Assembly (NCBI RefSeq): GCF_000013625.1
Contig: NC_009659.1
Span: 930,001 to 994,000, forward strand
Source: Janthinobacterium sp. Marseille
GTDB taxonomy: Bacteria; Pseudomonadota; Gammaproteobacteria; Burkholderiales; Burkholderiaceae_D
DNA length: 64,000 bases
Direction of reading: 5' to 3'
The notes under the pieces were generated by a model that was not told the origin of the DNA, did not search any database, and worked only from the letters and a program-made list of their open reading frames with translations. Of this stretch, positions 1 through 11,021 are shown one piece after another; within the stretch, counting starts at the first letter, position 1, and every line of letters starts with the position of its first letter. The position numbers and the translations under genes are program-made.

Positions 1-167
1 AGGTGAATCGCCAGGCCGGTCGGTACCAGATGGGTCTCACCCGGTTTGATGGTGATAGGCGCATCGAGGCAGGCACGCAAATCCAGGCCGGCGCTGCCCG
101 CGGTGGCATAGGCTGGCAATTGTTCTTGCATGCGGGGATCAAGGATTTTTACTTCGATAGTCTTCAT
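1..167 (-). CDS. dut: dUTP diphosphatase, N-terminal part (runs off window)
   Basis: The first 55 codons of a minus-strand gene whose 3' part lies outside the window. The translation begins [13 protein letters not shown] and continues through the dUTPase motif [10 protein letters not shown] to a TGLAIHL-like segment. This is the classic trimeric dUTPase N-terminus. The family hydrolyses dUTP to dUMP and pyrophosphate, keeping uracil out of DNA and feeding dTMP synthesis. The start ATG at 165-167 lies 45 bases behind the coaBC stop, so the gene is the last visible member of the ribF-ileS-lspA-coaBC-dut run. The coaBC-dut order is widespread in proteobacteria. Identification is firm for the visible part; the completeness of the gene cannot be judged. 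Confidence 0.9.
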   Translation of the reverse strand, partial: MKTIEVKILDPRMQEQLPAYATAGSAGLDLRACLDAPITIKPGETHLVPTGLAIH

Positions 168-212
168 GGGCTGGAATATACGGATGATGGAGATGGTTGG
201 ATATGGCGGTGA

Positions 213-1406
213 TCAGGGCAGGCGCTGTGCGATTTCACGCACCAGCTGGCGTGCCAGTTTCTGCTTGTCTGCCAGCGGCAAGGCGGTATGCCCTTTGTCG
301 TCGAACAGTACGAGCTCGTTCTGGTCCTGGCCGAAAGTCTGGTGGCCGATATTGCCGACCAGCAGCGGGATATTCTTTTTCTTGCGCTTGGCTTCGCCGT
401 ATTCGAGCAGGTTTTCCGATTCGGCGGCAAAGCCGACGCAGTACGGCGCATTTTTCAATGCGGCAACAGCAGCCAGGATATCGGTGTTTTGTTCGAAAGC
501 CAGCGATGGTGCATCACCGGCTGCATTCTTTTTCAGTTTCTGTGCGCTGACATTGGCGACGCGCCAGTCGGCGACTGCAGCCACTGCGATGAAGATGTGT
601 TGTGCGCTGATGCGCGACATCACGACATCGTGCATTTGTTCGGCGGTCTGCACATTGATGCGTTGTACGCCGTACGGAGCATCGAGTGCGGTCGGGCCGG
701 ATACCAGCGTGACGTCGGCACCGGCTTCGCGCGCGGCACGGGCAATCGCATAGCCCATCTTGCCGGACGAGAGGTTGGTGATGCCGCGTACCGGGTCTAT
801 CGGTTCGAAGGTTGGTCCGGCGGTTACCATCACGCTTTTGCCGACCAGCAGGTTGGGCTGGAAGGATGCAATGATTTCTTCCAGCAATTGTTCCGGTTCC
901 AGCATGCGGCCCATACCGGTTTCGCCACAGGCTTGCTCACCGGCGTCAGGGCCGAGTACGGCAATGCGATCTGCTTTCAGTTGCGCCACGTTACGACGTG
1001 TAGCCGGGTTTTGCCACATCTCTACATTCATGGCCGGTGCTACCAGCAAAGGCAGTGTGTCGGGACGGGCCACGCATAAAGTGGAGAGCAGGTCGTCGCA
1101 TGCACCATGCGCGAGCTTGAAGATGAAGTCGGCGGAGCAGGGTGCGATCACAATCGCATCCGCATCACGTGTCAGGTCGATGTGCGGCATATTGTTGGCT
1201 ACGCGCGCATCCCATTGATCGGTGACGACCGGATGGCCGGACAGTGCCTGCATGGTGACCGGTGTGATGAAGTGGGTGGCGGCATTCGTCATGACCACCT
1301 GCACTTGCGCGCCGGCCTTGCCGAGCGCGCGTGTCAGTTCTGCCGCTTTATAACAGGCGACGCCGCCGGTTAATCCCAGTACGATTTTTTTACCAGCAAG
1401 ATCCAT
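213..1406 (-). CDS. coaBC: Bifunctional phosphopantothenoylcysteine decarboxylase / phosphopantothenate-cysteine ligase
   Basis: A 397-residue bifunctional enzyme of coenzyme A synthesis, of usual family length. The N-terminal flavoprotein half (CoaC, about residues 1-185) shows the TGGVACYKA start, His75 in NNMPHIDL, PAMN at 124-127 and Cys160 in ACGETGMG; these are the known catalytic positions of the FMN-dependent decarboxylase. The C-terminal half (CoaB, from about residue 190) begins at VMVTAGPTFEPIDPVR and uses CTP to join cysteine to 4'-phosphopantothenate. The ATG at 1404-1406 fits the family start. It lies downstream of lspA and upstream of dut on the same strand, probably in one transcript. 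Confidence 0.97.
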   Translation of the reverse strand: MDLAGKKIVLGLTGGVACYKAAELTRALGKAGAQVQVVMTNAATHFITPVTMQALSGHPVVTDQWDARVANNMPHIDLTRDADAIVIAPCSADFIFKLAHGACDDLLSTLCVARPDTLPLLVAPAMNVEMWQNPATRRNVAQLKADRIAVLGPDAGEQACGETGMGRMLEPEQLLEEIIASFQPNLLVGKSVMVTAGPTFEPIDPVRGITNLSSGKMGYAIARAAREAGADVTLVSGPTALDAPYGVQRINVQTAEQMHDVVMSRISAQHIFIAVAAVADWRVANVSAQKLKKNAAGDAPSLAFEQNTDILAAVAALKNAPYCVGFAAESENLLEYGEAKRKKKNIPLLVGNIGHQTFGQDQNELVLFDDKGHTALPLADKQKLARQLVREIAQRLP

Positions 1407-1461
1407 GAAGGACTCTCCTGAAAGATGTGCGGGCTAGTGTATCAGCTTGCGCGCGGCAGGC

Positions 1462-1959
1462 TCATTTTCCGACGCGTCGCAGCTCGTCGTAGATAAACAA
1501 TACGGCACCGATGCAAATCGCGCTGTCGGCGATGTTGAAGGCAGGCCAGTGCCAGCCGCCGATATGGACATCGAGGAAATCGATGACATGGCCGTACAGT
1601 ACACGGTCGATCACATTGCCGATGGCACCACCGAGTATCAGGGCCAGCGCCCAGCAAAACAGGCGTTGCCCGGCATGCTTTTTCAGCAGGTAAATGATGA
1701 AGATGGCTGCGCCTATCCCCATTATTGTAAAGAAGTAACGTTGCCAGCCGGTTTCTGATGCGAGGAAGCTGAAGGCAGCGCCCTTGTTATACACCAGTAC
1801 CAGGTTGAAGAAAGACGTCACCGCATGCGATTCGCCATAGACGAAGAGGCGGGTAATCGTGATTTTGGTGATTTGATCGAGCAGGACCAGGACGGCGGCG
1901 ATGCCTAGCCATGGAAGCATGCTGCTGGAGGATGAGAAGTAACGTTTATTGGAAGCCAT
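1462..1959 (-). CDS. lspA: Lipoprotein signal peptidase (signal peptidase II)
   Basis: A 165-residue polytopic inner-membrane aspartic protease that cleaves the signal peptide of prolipoproteins after lipidation of the +1 cysteine. Four hydrophobic segments are visible. The two catalytic aspartates are in GNVIDRV and FNIADSAI, and the conserved [10 protein letters not shown] block is present. It lies directly downstream of ileS, the common proteobacterial ileS-lspA arrangement, with 90 bases between them. One likely substrate in this window is the small lipoprotein at 59744-60004, which has an LGGC lipobox. Confidence 0.97.
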   Translation of the reverse strand: MASNKRYFSSSSSMLPWLGIAAVLVLLDQITKITITRLFVYGESHAVTSFFNLVLVYNKGAAFSFLASETGWQRYFFTIMGIGAAIFIIYLLKKHAGQRLFCWALALILGGAIGNVIDRVLYGHVIDFLDVHIGGWHWPAFNIADSAICIGAVLFIYDELRRVGK

Positions 1960-2049
1960 CGCTATCTTTGCCGGTAAGTGTCGTAAAAATCGCTCCGGCC
2001 GCAGCCGGAGCGAGGTGTGCGCAAATCAATGATGCCGTTTGCGTCAATC

Positions 2050-4926
2050 TTATGCAAAACGACGTGCTTCGCCCTTGCCGAACAGGTTGGCGACGCAACG
2101 GCCACACAAGCCTTCATGTTCCGCATGCGAACCGACATCGGCGCGATAGTGCCAGCAGCGTTCGCATTTCTGGTAAGTCGAAGGTGTGACCACAACGCTT
2201 TCTTCTTCAGCGCTGGCAACCTGGCTGACGCCGGCTTGCGAAGTGATCAGCACGAACTTCAAATCATCATCGAGGCTGGCGAGTGCGGCAAATTTGTCAC
2301 CGCTGGCTTTCAGTTCGACTTCTGCCTGCAGTGAAGAACCGATACCGCCGGCGACGCGCACTTCTTCCAATTGCTTGGTGACATCGTTACGTACTTCGCG
2401 CAGCAGCGTGTACTTGGCGAGCAGGGCTGCGCCATCGCTGACTTCCGGCAATTGATAGAAGGTGTGCGTGAAGATGGTGCCGTCGGTATTCACATCCGGG
2501 CTGGCGAATACGGCCCATGCTTCCTCTGCAGTGAAGGAGAGGATAGGTGCCATCAGGCGCAGCAGCGAATGCGTCAGGTGCCAGATCGCGCTTTGCGCCG
2601 AACGGCGTGCATGCGAAGTAACGCCGCTGGTGTACAGGCGATCCTTCAGGATGTCGAGGTAGAAGCCGCCAAGGTCTTCCGAGCAGTACATCTGCAGTTT
2701 CGAAACCACCGGATGGAATTCGTAGACTTTGTAATGCGCGAGGATCTCTGCTTGCATCGCATTCATTTGTGCGACGGCATAGCGATCGATCTCCAGCATG
2801 TCGGCTACCGGTACCAGGTCTTTCGCCGCATCGAAGTCCGAAGTGTTCGACAGCAGGAAGCGCACCGTGTTGCGGATACGGCGATAGCTTTCGGTCACAC
2901 GCTTGAGGATTTCATCCGAGATCGACAATTCACCGGAGTAATCGGTGGAAGCGATCCACAGGCGCAGGATGTCGGCGCCCAGGGTATCGGAAATCTTTTG
3001 TGGCGCCAGCGTATTACCGAGCGACTTCGACATTTTCTTGCCTTCGCCATCGACCGTGAAGCCGTGGGTCAGCAATGCCTTGTAGGGTGCGCGACCATTC
3101 ATCATCGATGAAGTCAGCAGCGACGAATGGAACCAGCCGCGATGTTGGTCCGAACCTTCGAGGTAGAGGTCGGCCGGGAAAGCCAGTTCTTCCTTGTGCG
3201 AACCGCGCAAGACGGTTTGATGGGTACAACCCGAATCGAACCAGACGTCCAGCGTGTCCTTGTTCTTCAGGTACATATCCGCATCCGCTCCGAGCAACTC
3301 TTTCGGGTCCAGTGTCAGCCATGCTTCTATGCCGTCTTTTTCGACGCGTTGCGCAATCTGTTCCAGCAGCTCAGGTGTACGCGGATGCAGGTCGCCGGTT
3401 TCCTTGTGGACAAAGAACGCCATTGGCACGCCCCATTGGCGTTGGCGTGACAGCGTCCAGTCCGGACGATTGGCGATCATGCCGTGCAGACGCGCCTTGC
3501 CCCAGCTCGGGAAGAATTCGGTTTCTTCGATTGCCTGCAATGCGGTTTCACGCAGGGTTGCACCCTGGTTCTTCGGCATCACGTCCATACCGGCAAACCA
3601 CTGCGAAGTGGCGCGGTAGATGATAGGTGTCTTATGACGCCAGCAATGCATATAGCTGTGGTCGAACATGACCAGTTTGAACAGCGAGCCGACTTCATCC
3701 AGCTTGGCGCAGATCGGCTTCGATGCTTCCCAGATGGTCAGGCCGCCGAACAAAGGCAGCCACGATGCGTATTTGCCGTCGCCCATGACCGGCGCGATGA
3801 TCTCATCGTCGCGCATGCCGTGCGATTTGCAGGAAATAAAATCTTCGATACCGTAGGCAGGTGCCGAGTGCACGATGCCGGTACCGCTGTCCGCAGCAAC
3901 ATAGGTTGCTAAATAGATAGGTGACTCACGATTGTAGCCTGGGTCGAGATCGGCGAATGGGTGTTTGAAGCGGATGCCTTCCAGTGCTGAGCCTTCACAG
4001 ATTGCGATCGTTTCACCAGTAAGGCCGCAACGCTGCAACACAGTACCCACTAAATCAGCAGCTAGTATTAATAGTTGAGGAACGCCATTGCGGACGACAT
4101 TCACGAGTGCATAGGGTAGGTCACCATGCACATTAAGCGCCTGGTTGGCCGGGATGGTCCACGGGGTGGTGGTCCAGATGATGGCGTAACCTTTGTTGGT
4201 CGGCAGCTTCGCCAGGCCAAACGCTTTCGCCACTTTTTCCGGTTCCGCAAACGGGAAGCCGACGTCGATTGCCGGATCGCGTTTGTCCTGGTATTCGACT
4301 TCCGCTTCGGCCAGTGCCGAGCCGCAATCGAAACACCAGTTGACCGGTTTCAGGCCGCGATAGACATACCCTTTTTCCAGCAGGCTGCCGAGTGCGCGCA
4401 ATTCATCGGCTTCATTGCCGAAGTCCATGGTCTTGTATGGCTTGTCCCATTGACCGAGGACGCCGAGACGGATGAAGTCTTTCTTTTGGCGTTCGACTTG
4501 TTCGTTCGCATAAGCGCGTGCCTTGGACAGCACTTCTGCGGTTGGCAAATTCTTGCCGAATTGTTTTTCGATCTGGATTTCGATCGGCATGCCATGGCAA
4601 TCCCAGCCCGGCACGTAAGGTGCGTCGAAGCCGTCGAACTGGCGCGTCTTGACGATCATGTCTTTCAGGATCTTGTTGACCGCATGACCCAGGTGGATAT
4701 CGCCATTCGCATACGGCGGACCGTCATGCAGGATGAATTTCGGGCGGCCTTTGGAAGCCTTGCGGATTTTTTCGTAAACCTTTTGATCCTGCCATTGCTT
4801 GACCCATTGCGGTTCGCGTTTGGCGAGGTCGCCGCGCATGGGGAAAGGTGTATCGGTCATATTGACCGGATATTTGCTTTGCGGTTTTGCTGCCGGCTTG
4901 CCAGGTTTGTTTTGATTGTCAGACAT
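2050..4926 (-). CDS. ileS: Isoleucyl-tRNA synthetase
   Basis: A 958-residue class I synthetase that charges tRNA-Ile and edits Val-tRNA. The HIGH-type motif is in [13 protein letters not shown], the KMSKS motif in [10 protein letters not shown], and the zinc-binding C-terminus shows CERCWHY followed by [11 protein letters not shown]. Length and architecture (Rossmann fold, CP1 editing domain, anticodon domain, zinc finger) are those of the bacterial eubacterial-type enzyme. The gene sits between ribF and lspA. Around 3900-4110, inside the editing-domain coding region, codon use changes sharply: five rare CTA, TTA and ATA codons fall close together, while the rest of the gene prefers CTG, TTG and ATC (see findings). 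Confidence 0.98.
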   Translation of the reverse strand: MSDNQNKPGKPAAKPQSKYPVNMTDTPFPMRGDLAKREPQWVKQWQDQKVYEKIRKASKGRPKFILHDGPPYANGDIHLGHAVNKILKDMIVKTRQFDGFDAPYVPGWDCHGMPIEIQIEKQFGKNLPTAEVLSKARAYANEQVERQKKDFIRLGVLGQWDKPYKTMDFGNEADELRALGSLLEKGYVYRGLKPVNWCFDCGSALAEAEVEYQDKRDPAIDVGFPFAEPEKVAKAFGLAKLPTNKGYAIIWTTTPWTIPANQALNVHGDLPYALVNVVRNGVPQLLILAADLVGTVLQRCGLTGETIAICEGSALEGIRFKHPFADLDPGYNRESPIYLATYVAADSGTGIVHSAPAYGIEDFISCKSHGMRDDEIIAPVMGDGKYASWLPLFGGLTIWEASKPICAKLDEVGSLFKLVMFDHSYMHCWRHKTPIIYRATSQWFAGMDVMPKNQGATLRETALQAIEETEFFPSWGKARLHGMIANRPDWTLSRQRQWGVPMAFFVHKETGDLHPRTPELLEQIAQRVEKDGIEAWLTLDPKELLGADADMYLKNKDTLDVWFDSGCTHQTVLRGSHKEELAFPADLYLEGSDQHRGWFHSSLLTSSMMNGRAPYKALLTHGFTVDGEGKKMSKSLGNTLAPQKISDTLGADILRLWIASTDYSGELSISDEILKRVTESYRRIRNTVRFLLSNTSDFDAAKDLVPVADMLEIDRYAVAQMNAMQAEILAHYKVYEFHPVVSKLQMYCSEDLGGFYLDILKDRLYTSGVTSHARRSAQSAIWHLTHSLLRLMAPILSFTAEEAWAVFASPDVNTDGTIFTHTFYQLPEVSDGAALLAKYTLLREVRNDVTKQLEEVRVAGGIGSSLQAEVELKASGDKFAALASLDDDLKFVLITSQAGVSQVASAEEESVVVTPSTYQKCERCWHYRADVGSHAEHEGLCGRCVANLFGKGEARRFA

Positions 4927-4984
4927 AATATTTTTTCGAAGGTGGTCGGTGAAACAACGGTCGTGATACTTCAGCGGGCCATCG

Positions 4985-5965
4985 TCAAATTCGGTCAGTC
5001 GCGGAAGTAGCCGCGTCGGTCAGTTGCTTGAAATAGGCACGTGCCTCTATCGCATCGCGGTTGATCGCGGCAGTCAGGGTCGGCAGGTCTATATATTTTT
5101 CTTCGTCGCGCAGTTTTTTGAGGAATTCCACGCGGATCAGGCGGCCATAGCATTGTTGCGAGTAGTCGAACAAATGCGTTTCCAGCAACACGCGGCCGCT
5201 GTCGTCGACGGTCGGGCGCACGCCTATGCTGGCGACGCCGGGCAATGGCTGCTCATCGAGGCCATGCACCTGCACTATATATATACCGGACAGGGCAGGA
5301 TGCTTGTGTGCGACACGTACATTCAGCGTCGGGAAGCCTATCGTGCGTCCCAGCTTTTTGCCGTGGATGACATGGCCGGACATCGCGTACGGATGACCAA
5401 GTAATTCTTCAGCGCGGGCAAAGTCGCCATGCAGCAAGGCTTCACGCACTGCCGATGACGAGATGCGGGTGCCGGTGCTGCTGGTCACGGTAGGCTGCGA
5501 CTCAACATGGAAACCGTATTGCTTGCCGGCTTCGATCAGGGTCGCGACGTTGCCGGCGCGTTTGGCACCGTAGCAAAAGTCATCGCCGACGATCAGCCAT
5601 TTGACGTGTAAGCCTTGCACCAGGATTTTTTCAACGAATTCCTGGGGCGACAATGAAGCAAAGTGCGCATTGAAATGTTCGACGATGACGCGATCGACAC
5701 CGGCTTTTGCCAGCGACTGTAATTTGTCGCGCAGGCTGGCGATGCGGGTTGGGGCCTTGGATGGATCACCGGCACGCGCGGCAAAGAATTCACGCGGGTG
5801 CGGTTCGAACGTCATCACGGCTGATTCCAGCCCCATTTTCGACGCGACTTCGCGCAAGCGTGCCAGCAGGGCCTGATGGCCACGATGCACGCCGTCGAAA
5901 TTGCCGATTGCCAGCGCGCATGGCGCACGGGAAGCAGCATTGGGAAGTCCGCGAAATACCTTCAT
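4985..5965 (-). CDS. ribF: Bifunctional riboflavin kinase / FAD synthetase
   Basis: A 326-residue enzyme converting riboflavin to FMN and FMN to FAD. The N-terminal nucleotidyltransferase domain shows [13 protein letters not shown] and [11 protein letters not shown]. The C-terminal flavokinase domain begins near [15 protein letters not shown] and contains an LLETHLFDY block. It is the first gene of the minus-strand ribF-ileS-lspA-coaBC-dut run, with 58 bases to ileS. The ATG at 5963-5965 is the only start that keeps the family's N-terminus. Its FMN product is also the cofactor of the CoaC half encoded downstream. Confidence 0.97.
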   Translation of the reverse strand: MKVFRGLPNAASRAPCALAIGNFDGVHRGHQALLARLREVASKMGLESAVMTFEPHPREFFAARAGDPSKAPTRIASLRDKLQSLAKAGVDRVIVEHFNAHFASLSPQEFVEKILVQGLHVKWLIVGDDFCYGAKRAGNVATLIEAGKQYGFHVESQPTVTSSTGTRISSSAVREALLHGDFARAEELLGHPYAMSGHVIHGKKLGRTIGFPTLNVRVAHKHPALSGIYIVQVHGLDEQPLPGVASIGVRPTVDDSGRVLLETHLFDYSQQCYGRLIRVEFLKKLRDEEKYIDLPTLTAAINRDAIEARAYFKQLTDAATSATDRI

Positions 5966-6106
5966 GTAATGAGTGAGTGAAACTGTCGCAAAACCTTGAA
6001 TTATAAATGCTTTCGTCGGGTTTCCCTGCGACTAAGATCGTCGGGCGGGGCAAACCGCTGCGCGGAAAGCTGATTTTCCGCATAAGGACGCGGGCGGAGA
6101 CGCTTG

Positions 6107-6832
6107 CTACATCTCGCCCCAGACCGCATTCAGGGCTGCCAGCGCCGACAATCCGGCGGTTTCGGTGCGCAGCACACGTGGCCCCATGGATAGCATTAAT
6201 GCGCCTTGCGCCAGCGCAAGGTCTTCTTCCTTGTCGGTAAAGCCACCTTCGGGCCCTATCATCAAGGCCACCGATTGTGGCGGATGATGGCGCGCCCAGT
6301 CAGACAAGGATTGCTCTGCACGCGGGCTGAGCAGGATGCGCTTATGTAAATCCTTTTGCTGCACCCACTGATTGAAATCGACCGGTTCGGCCAGCGCAGC
6401 CAGGCGATTGCGCCCGCTTTGTTCGGATGCGGCGACGATGACACCTTGCCAATGCTGCATCTTTTTGGCTGCGCGTTCGGCCGATAACCGCACCACACAA
6501 CGTTGTGAGGCGAGCGGCTGGATGGCATGGACACCGAGTTCGACCGCTTTTTCGATGATCCAGTCCATTTTGGATGCTTCGGGTAGTGCCTGCGCCACGG
6601 TCACCGCGTACGGCAGTTCGACCTCGCGCGGGGTAAACAGCTTGATTTCAGCTGTCACCCGTTTTTTTTCTATGGTGGTGATGGTGGCGGTGTATTCGCC
6701 GCCTTCGCCGTTAAACAGGGTGATATGGTCACCGCTACCCAGGCGCACCACCTGGATATGGTGGGCGACATGGTCCGGCAGGGTGATTACCGCGCCGATG
6801 GCGAGCGGCTGCGGGCAATAAAAACGAGGCAT
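6107..6832 (-). CDS. rsmE: 16S rRNA (uracil(1498)-N3)-methyltransferase
   Basis: A 241-residue SPOUT-fold methyltransferase that methylates U1498 of 16S rRNA using S-adenosylmethionine. The N-terminal PUA-like part starts MPRFYCPQ. The knotted C-terminal SAM site shows MIGPEGGFTDKE and LRTETAGLSAL. An in-frame start 57 bases upstream exists, but the internal ATG at 6830-6832 matches the conserved MPRFY opening and was chosen. It is transcribed away from tkt, and the 229 bases between the two starts must hold both promoters. Confidence 0.95.
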   Translation of the reverse strand: MPRFYCPQPLAIGAVITLPDHVAHHIQVVRLGSGDHITLFNGEGGEYTATITTIEKKRVTAEIKLFTPREVELPYAVTVAQALPEASKMDWIIEKAVELGVHAIQPLASQRCVVRLSAERAAKKMQHWQGVIVAASEQSGRNRLAALAEPVDFNQWVQQKDLHKRILLSPRAEQSLSDWARHHPPQSVALMIGPEGGFTDKEEDLALAQGALMLSMGPRVLRTETAGLSALAALNAVWGEM

Positions 6833-7061
6833 CTGTGATCCGTTGCTTGTCTTTTCGACATGGTTTTGCGACAAAATAGGGCGTCGCAATGTTTAATTTA
6901 GGTGAAACTTCGGCCAAACGCCGGAATTCGATTTTAGTCTGGGCGCGCCACTCTGGTAAAATATGCGGCTTCGCAGCAAAGAGTTTTTTATTTGCTTGTG
7001 CATCAGTATTTTGTTCCGGATTTGATTCTATTCCATTCGACTCGCCATCTACACAAATCAC

Positions 7062-9056
7062 ATGACTTCCACGCTCCCGACTACCAAAATGGCCAACGCA
7101 ATCCGTGCGCTGGCAATGGATGCAGTACAAAAGGCCAATTCCGGTCACCCCGGTATGCCTATGGGGATGGCAGATATTGCCGTCGCTTTGTGGGCCAATC
7201 ATTATTCGCACAATCCGGCCAACCCTAAATGGGTCAACCGCGATCGCTTTGTGTTGTCGAACGGTCATGGTTCGATGTTGCATTACGCCTTGTTGCACCT
7301 GACCGGTTACGACCTGTCGATGGATGAAATCCGCAACTTCCGCCAATTGCACTCGAAAACCCCGGGCCACCCTGAAGTTGACATCACGCCAGGTATTGAA
7401 ACCACTACCGGTCCATTGGGCCAGGGCATCACCAACGCCGTTGGTATGGCATTGGCGGAAAAACTGCTCGCGGCTGAATTCAATCGCCCGGGCTTTGACG
7501 TTGTTAACCACCACACTTATGTTTTCCTCGGCGACGGTTGCCTGATGGAAGGCATTTCGCACGAAGCATGCTCGCTGGCCGGTACCTTGCGCCTGTCCAA
7601 GCTGATCGCTTTGTATGACGATAACGGCATCTCGATCGACGGTCACGTTGAAGGCTGGTTCACCGACGATACCCCTAAACGTTTTGAATCCTACGGCTGG
7701 AATGTCATCCGCGCAGTGGACGGCCATGACGTCAACGCAGTTGATGCAGCGATCAAGCAAGCCAAATCTTCCGACAAGCCAACCCTGATTTGCTGCCGTA
7801 CCGTGATCGGTAAAGGTTCGCCGAATATGGAAGGCACGCACAACGTGCACGGCGCGGCCCTGGGCGACAAGGAAATCGCCGCTACCCGCGAAGCGGTGGG
7901 CTGGACCTACGCACCGTTCGACGTGCCTGCTGATGTCTATGCAGCATGGGATGCAAAAGAAAAAGGCCAGGCACTGGAATCCAACTGGGATACCTTGCTG
8001 AAATCGTATAGCGAAAAATTCCCGCAGGAAGCAGCAGAGCTGGCGCGTCGTATGGCCGGTGAATTGCCGGGCGACCTGAACAAGGCGGTCGACGCTTACA
8101 TCGCTGCATGCGTAGAGAAAAAAGAAACCATCGCCACCCGCAAGGCCAGCCAAAACGCCATCCAGGCGCTGGCACCGGTATTGCCGGAATTCCTCGGCGG
8201 TTCGGCCGATCTGACCGGTTCCAACCTGACCAACTGGAAAGAATGCGTTGCAGTCCGCGCTGACCAGGCCGGTAACCACATCAACTACGGTGTGCGTGAA
8301 TTCGGCATGAGCGCAATCATGAACGGTATCGCCCTGCATGGCGGTTACATCCCGTTCGGCGCGACCTTCCTGACCTTCTCCGATTACAGCCGTAATGCAT
8401 TGCGCATGGCGGCACTGATGAAGCTGCGCTCCATCTTTGTATTCACACACGATTCGATCGGTCTCGGCGAAGACGGCCCGACCCACCAATCGGTTGAACA
8501 CGTTTCCAGCCTGCGCCTGATCCCTAACCTGGATAACTGGCGTCCATGCGATACCGTTGAATCGGCAGTGGCATGGGAGCAAGCGGTCAAACGCAAAGAC
8601 GGTCCAAGTACACTGATTTTCTCGCGCCAGAACCTGCCGTTCCAGGAGCGCACTGCAGAACAAATCGCCAACATTAAACGCGGCGGCTATGTCTTGCGTG
8701 ACGCGCCGAATGCCAAGGCGATCCTGATCGCGACCGGTTCCGAAATCGAGCTGGCAACCAAGGCAGCGGATGAACTGTCCAAGCACGGTGTCGCAGTGCG
8801 CATCGTCTCGATGCCATCGACCGATGTCTTTGATCGCCAGGATGCAGCCTATAAAGCCGGCGTCCTGACCAAAGGCGTGCCACGCGTGGCAATCGAAGCC
8901 GGCGTGACCAGCTTCTGGTACAAGTATGTCGGCCTCGAAGGCGGCGTGATCGGTATCGACACCTTTGGCGAATCGGCCCCGGCCGGCGTGCTGTTCAAGC
9001 ACTTCGGCTTCACGGTCGAAAACGTCATCGCAGCCGTCAAGAAGACACTGGCGTGA
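7062..9056 (+). CDS. tkt: Transketolase
   Basis: A 664-residue thiamine-diphosphate enzyme of the pentose phosphate and Calvin-type pathways, moving two-carbon units between sugar phosphates. The ThDP-binding region is visible as [18 protein letters not shown] starting near residue 157. Other conserved blocks are [23 protein letters not shown] and [14 protein letters not shown]. The family length is usual. Its stop overlaps the GTG start of the acetyltransferase gene, and gap follows 584 bases later, so carbon-metabolism genes are grouped here. Only one transketolase gene lies in the window. Confidence 0.98.
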   Translation: MTSTLPTTKMANAIRALAMDAVQKANSGHPGMPMGMADIAVALWANHYSHNPANPKWVNRDRFVLSNGHGSMLHYALLHLTGYDLSMDEIRNFRQLHSKTPGHPEVDITPGIETTTGPLGQGITNAVGMALAEKLLAAEFNRPGFDVVNHHTYVFLGDGCLMEGISHEACSLAGTLRLSKLIALYDDNGISIDGHVEGWFTDDTPKRFESYGWNVIRAVDGHDVNAVDAAIKQAKSSDKPTLICCRTVIGKGSPNMEGTHNVHGAALGDKEIAATREAVGWTYAPFDVPADVYAAWDAKEKGQALESNWDTLLKSYSEKFPQEAAELARRMAGELPGDLNKAVDAYIAACVEKKETIATRKASQNAIQALAPVLPEFLGGSADLTGSNLTNWKECVAVRADQAGNHINYGVREFGMSAIMNGIALHGGYIPFGATFLTFSDYSRNALRMAALMKLRSIFVFTHDSIGLGEDGPTHQSVEHVSSLRLIPNLDNWRPCDTVESAVAWEQAVKRKDGPSTLIFSRQNLPFQERTAEQIANIKRGGYVLRDAPNAKAILIATGSEIELATKAADELSKHGVAVRIVSMPSTDVFDRQDAAYKAGVLTKGVPRVAIEAGVTSFWYKYVGLEGGVIGIDTFGESAPAGVLFKHFGFTVENVIAAVKKTLA

Positions 9057-9595
9057 CCGAGATCACTTTCCGCCGCGCGACGGCCAACGATGCCGAGGCT
9101 ATTGCAGCCTTGCGCGTAGACAGCTGGCGCACGACTTACCGTGGTGTGATGCCGGATGCCTATCTGGATAGCATGCGTGCGGAAGAAAGTGCTGCGATGT
9201 GGTCGCAGGTATTGCTGGCCGATTTGCCGACGATTTCGATTTTCGTGGCGGAAGCCGGTACTGAACTGGTTGGCTTTGCCGCCGGCATGTACCTGATGCC
9301 GGAGAAGCATGAGATGAATGCCGAATTGACGGCGATTTACCTCAAGCCGATTGCCCAGCGTGGCGGTGTCGGTCGCCGTTTGCTGGCGCTGGTGGCGGAA
9401 GCATTGCAAAAGCAGGGTGCACACAGTTTGCTGGTGTGGGTGATTGCCGGCAACCAGGGTGCCCGCCAGTTTTACGAACAACTGGGCGCAGAGTTGCTGA
9501 TTGAACAGCCGTTCACATGGGACGGCCTGGATTTGATGGAAGCCGGTTACGGCTGGCGCGATCTGCCTGCACTGCGGCAGGCTTGTGCTGAATAA
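9053..9595 (+). CDS. GNAT-family N-acetyltransferase
   Basis: A 180-residue protein with the GCN5-related acetyltransferase fold. The acetyl-CoA pyrophosphate-binding motif A reads RGGVGRRLL near residue 104, followed by the [15 protein letters not shown] segment typical of motif B. The start is GTG at 9053, and its 4-base overlap with the tkt stop indicates translational coupling. The substrate cannot be deduced. Families of this size acetylate protein N-termini, antibiotics, polyamines or amino acids. Insertion between tkt and gap gives no clear functional clue. Confidence 0.85.
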   Translation: MTEITFRRATANDAEAIAALRVDSWRTTYRGVMPDAYLDSMRAEESAAMWSQVLLADLPTISIFVAEAGTELVGFAAGMYLMPEKHEMNAELTAIYLKPIAQRGGVGRRLLALVAEALQKQGAHSLLVWVIAGNQGARQFYEQLGAELLIEQPFTWDGLDLMEAGYGWRDLPALRQACAE

Positions 9596-9640
9596 CTACT
9601 GAATATTTTTGTTTGCTGTTGAATTTTTCTGGAGAAAAAG

Positions 9641-10651
9641 ATGACCATCCGCGTTGCAATTAATGGCTACGGCCGTATCGGCCGCAACATCCTTCGTGCA
9701 CATTACGAAGGTGGCAAAAAGAATGACATTCAAATCGTTGCGATCAATGATCTCGGCGATGTTAAATCGAATGCCCATCTGACCCGTTATGACACCGCGC
9801 ATGGCAAATTCCCAGGCACCGTTGAAGTTGACGGCGATTACATGGTGGTCAATGGCGACAAGATCCGCGTATTCGCGCAACGCAACCCGGCAGACATCGG
9901 CTGGGGTGAGTTGAATGTTGACGTCGTGCTGGAATGCACCGGCTTCTTCACCACCAAGGAAAAAGCCTCGGCCCACCTGAAGGGCGGCGCCAAGAAAGTC
10001 ATTATCTCGGCACCAGGCGGCAAAGACGTGGACGCAACCATAGTGTTCGGCGTCAACAACAATGTCTTGAAATCCACCGACACCGTGATTTCGAACGCAT
10101 CGTGCACCACCAACTGCCTGGCACCACTGGTCAAGCCTTTGAATGACAAGATCGGTGTGGTTAACGGCCTGATGACAACCGTCCACTCTTACACCAACGA
10201 TCAAGTCCTGACCGACGTGATGCATGAAGACTTGCGTCGTGCCCGTTCGGCGACCCAGTCGATGATCCCGACCAAAACCGGTGCAGCCGCAGCGGTTGGC
10301 CTGGTCTTGCCTGAGCTGAACGGCAAGCTGGATGGCTTCGCAATCCGCGTTCCGACCATCAATGTTTCGCTGGTTGATCTGTCTTTCATCGCTGCACGCG
10401 ACACGACTGTTGAAGAAGTCAACGCGGTCATGAAGGAAGCGTCGGAAGGTTCGTTGAAAGGTATCCTGACTTACCAAACCGAGCCGCTGGTTTCGGTCGA
10501 CTTCAACCACAATCCGGCTTCGAGCAACTTCGATGCGACATTGACCAAAGTGTCGGGCCGTTTGGTGAAAGTGTCGTCGTGGTATGACAATGAATGGGGT
10601 TTCTCGAACCGTATGCTGGATACTACGGTTGCATTGATGACTGCCAAGTAA
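9641..10651 (+). CDS. gap: Glyceraldehyde-3-phosphate dehydrogenase, type I
   Basis: A 336-residue glycolytic/gluconeogenic enzyme oxidising glyceraldehyde 3-phosphate with NAD and phosphate. The N-terminal Rossmann motif [11 protein letters not shown], the active-site [13 protein letters not shown] with Cys155, and the C-terminal [13 protein letters not shown] are all present. A strong ribosome-binding site (TGGAGAAAAAG) precedes the ATG. It lies downstream of tkt and the acetyltransferase and ends at a clear intrinsic terminator. Confidence 0.98.
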   Translation: MTIRVAINGYGRIGRNILRAHYEGGKKNDIQIVAINDLGDVKSNAHLTRYDTAHGKFPGTVEVDGDYMVVNGDKIRVFAQRNPADIGWGELNVDVVLECTGFFTTKEKASAHLKGGAKKVIISAPGGKDVDATIVFGVNNNVLKSTDTVISNASCTTNCLAPLVKPLNDKIGVVNGLMTTVHSYTNDQVLTDVMHEDLRRARSATQSMIPTKTGAAAAVGLVLPELNGKLDGFAIRVPTINVSLVDLSFIAARDTTVEEVNAVMKEASEGSLKGILTYQTEPLVSVDFNHNPASSNFDATLTKVSGRLVKVSSWYDNEWGFSNRMLDTTVALMTAK

Positions 10652-10671
10652 TTTCAGGTTTTAGTCTTATT

Positions 10672-10701
10672 AAAAACGCCCCGGGATTCGGGGCGTTTTT
10701 T
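10672..10701 (+). terminator. Intrinsic terminator after gap
   Basis: A perfect GC-rich stem, AACGCCCCG / CGGGGCGTT, with a short loop is followed by a run of T. It lies 21 bases behind the gap stop codon. Confidence 0.93.
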
Positions 10702-11021
10702 ATTGGTGGTTTGGTAGCGTGTTGATGTTGCTGATGCTGTTCTTTCTTCGTGGAGAAGTGCGTTGCCGGGGGTGGCCCGGCGGCCACTCACTTTCTTTGC
10801 TTCGCCAAAGAAAGTAAGCAAAGAAAGGCGACCGCGAAGCCGCAGCCCCTGCGGGATTCCCGTCTGTGCAAGTCAAAAAATGGGAAGGGGACGAAACTCG
10901 CTTCGCTCAGACAACATCCCCTTCTTTTTCCATTTTTTGCCCCGCACAGACGGCAGCGTCAAAGCGGGTAACAACCAAAGCCTCTTAGCTTTGCCTTATC
11001 AGTGCACTGACAGGGAGGATA
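10702..11021. repeat. Intergenic inverted-repeat element between gap and glnE
   Basis: The gap between gap and glnE (370 bases including the terminator) has no convincing gene. It holds two nested palindromic units. A short one pairs CTTTCTTTGCTT (10791-10802) with AAGCAAAGAAAG (10816-10827). A long one pairs CCGTCTGTGC (10860-10869) with GCACAGACGG (10944-10953), and inside it a run AAAAAATGG (10875-10883) faces CCATTTTTT (10930-10938). Several reading frames cross it, but none has a ribosome-binding site, and their Arg/Ser/Pro-rich translations look spurious. From memory, similar CTTTGCTTCGCCAAAG-type elements are dispersed between genes in beta- and gammaproteobacteria, where they often generate false small ORFs. 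Copy number in this genome is unknown. Confidence 0.65.

Noticed and set aside
5966..6106. GC-rich partial palindromes between ribF and rsmE, considered as a terminator
   Set aside because: The arms are imperfect (GCGCGGAAA / TTTTCCGC) and there is no T-run in either direction.
6735..9002. A 755-codon minus-strand frame opposite transketolase
   Set aside because: It is the antisense of a highly biased coding region, runs into rsmE, and its translation resembles no protein; tkt on the plus strand is unambiguous.
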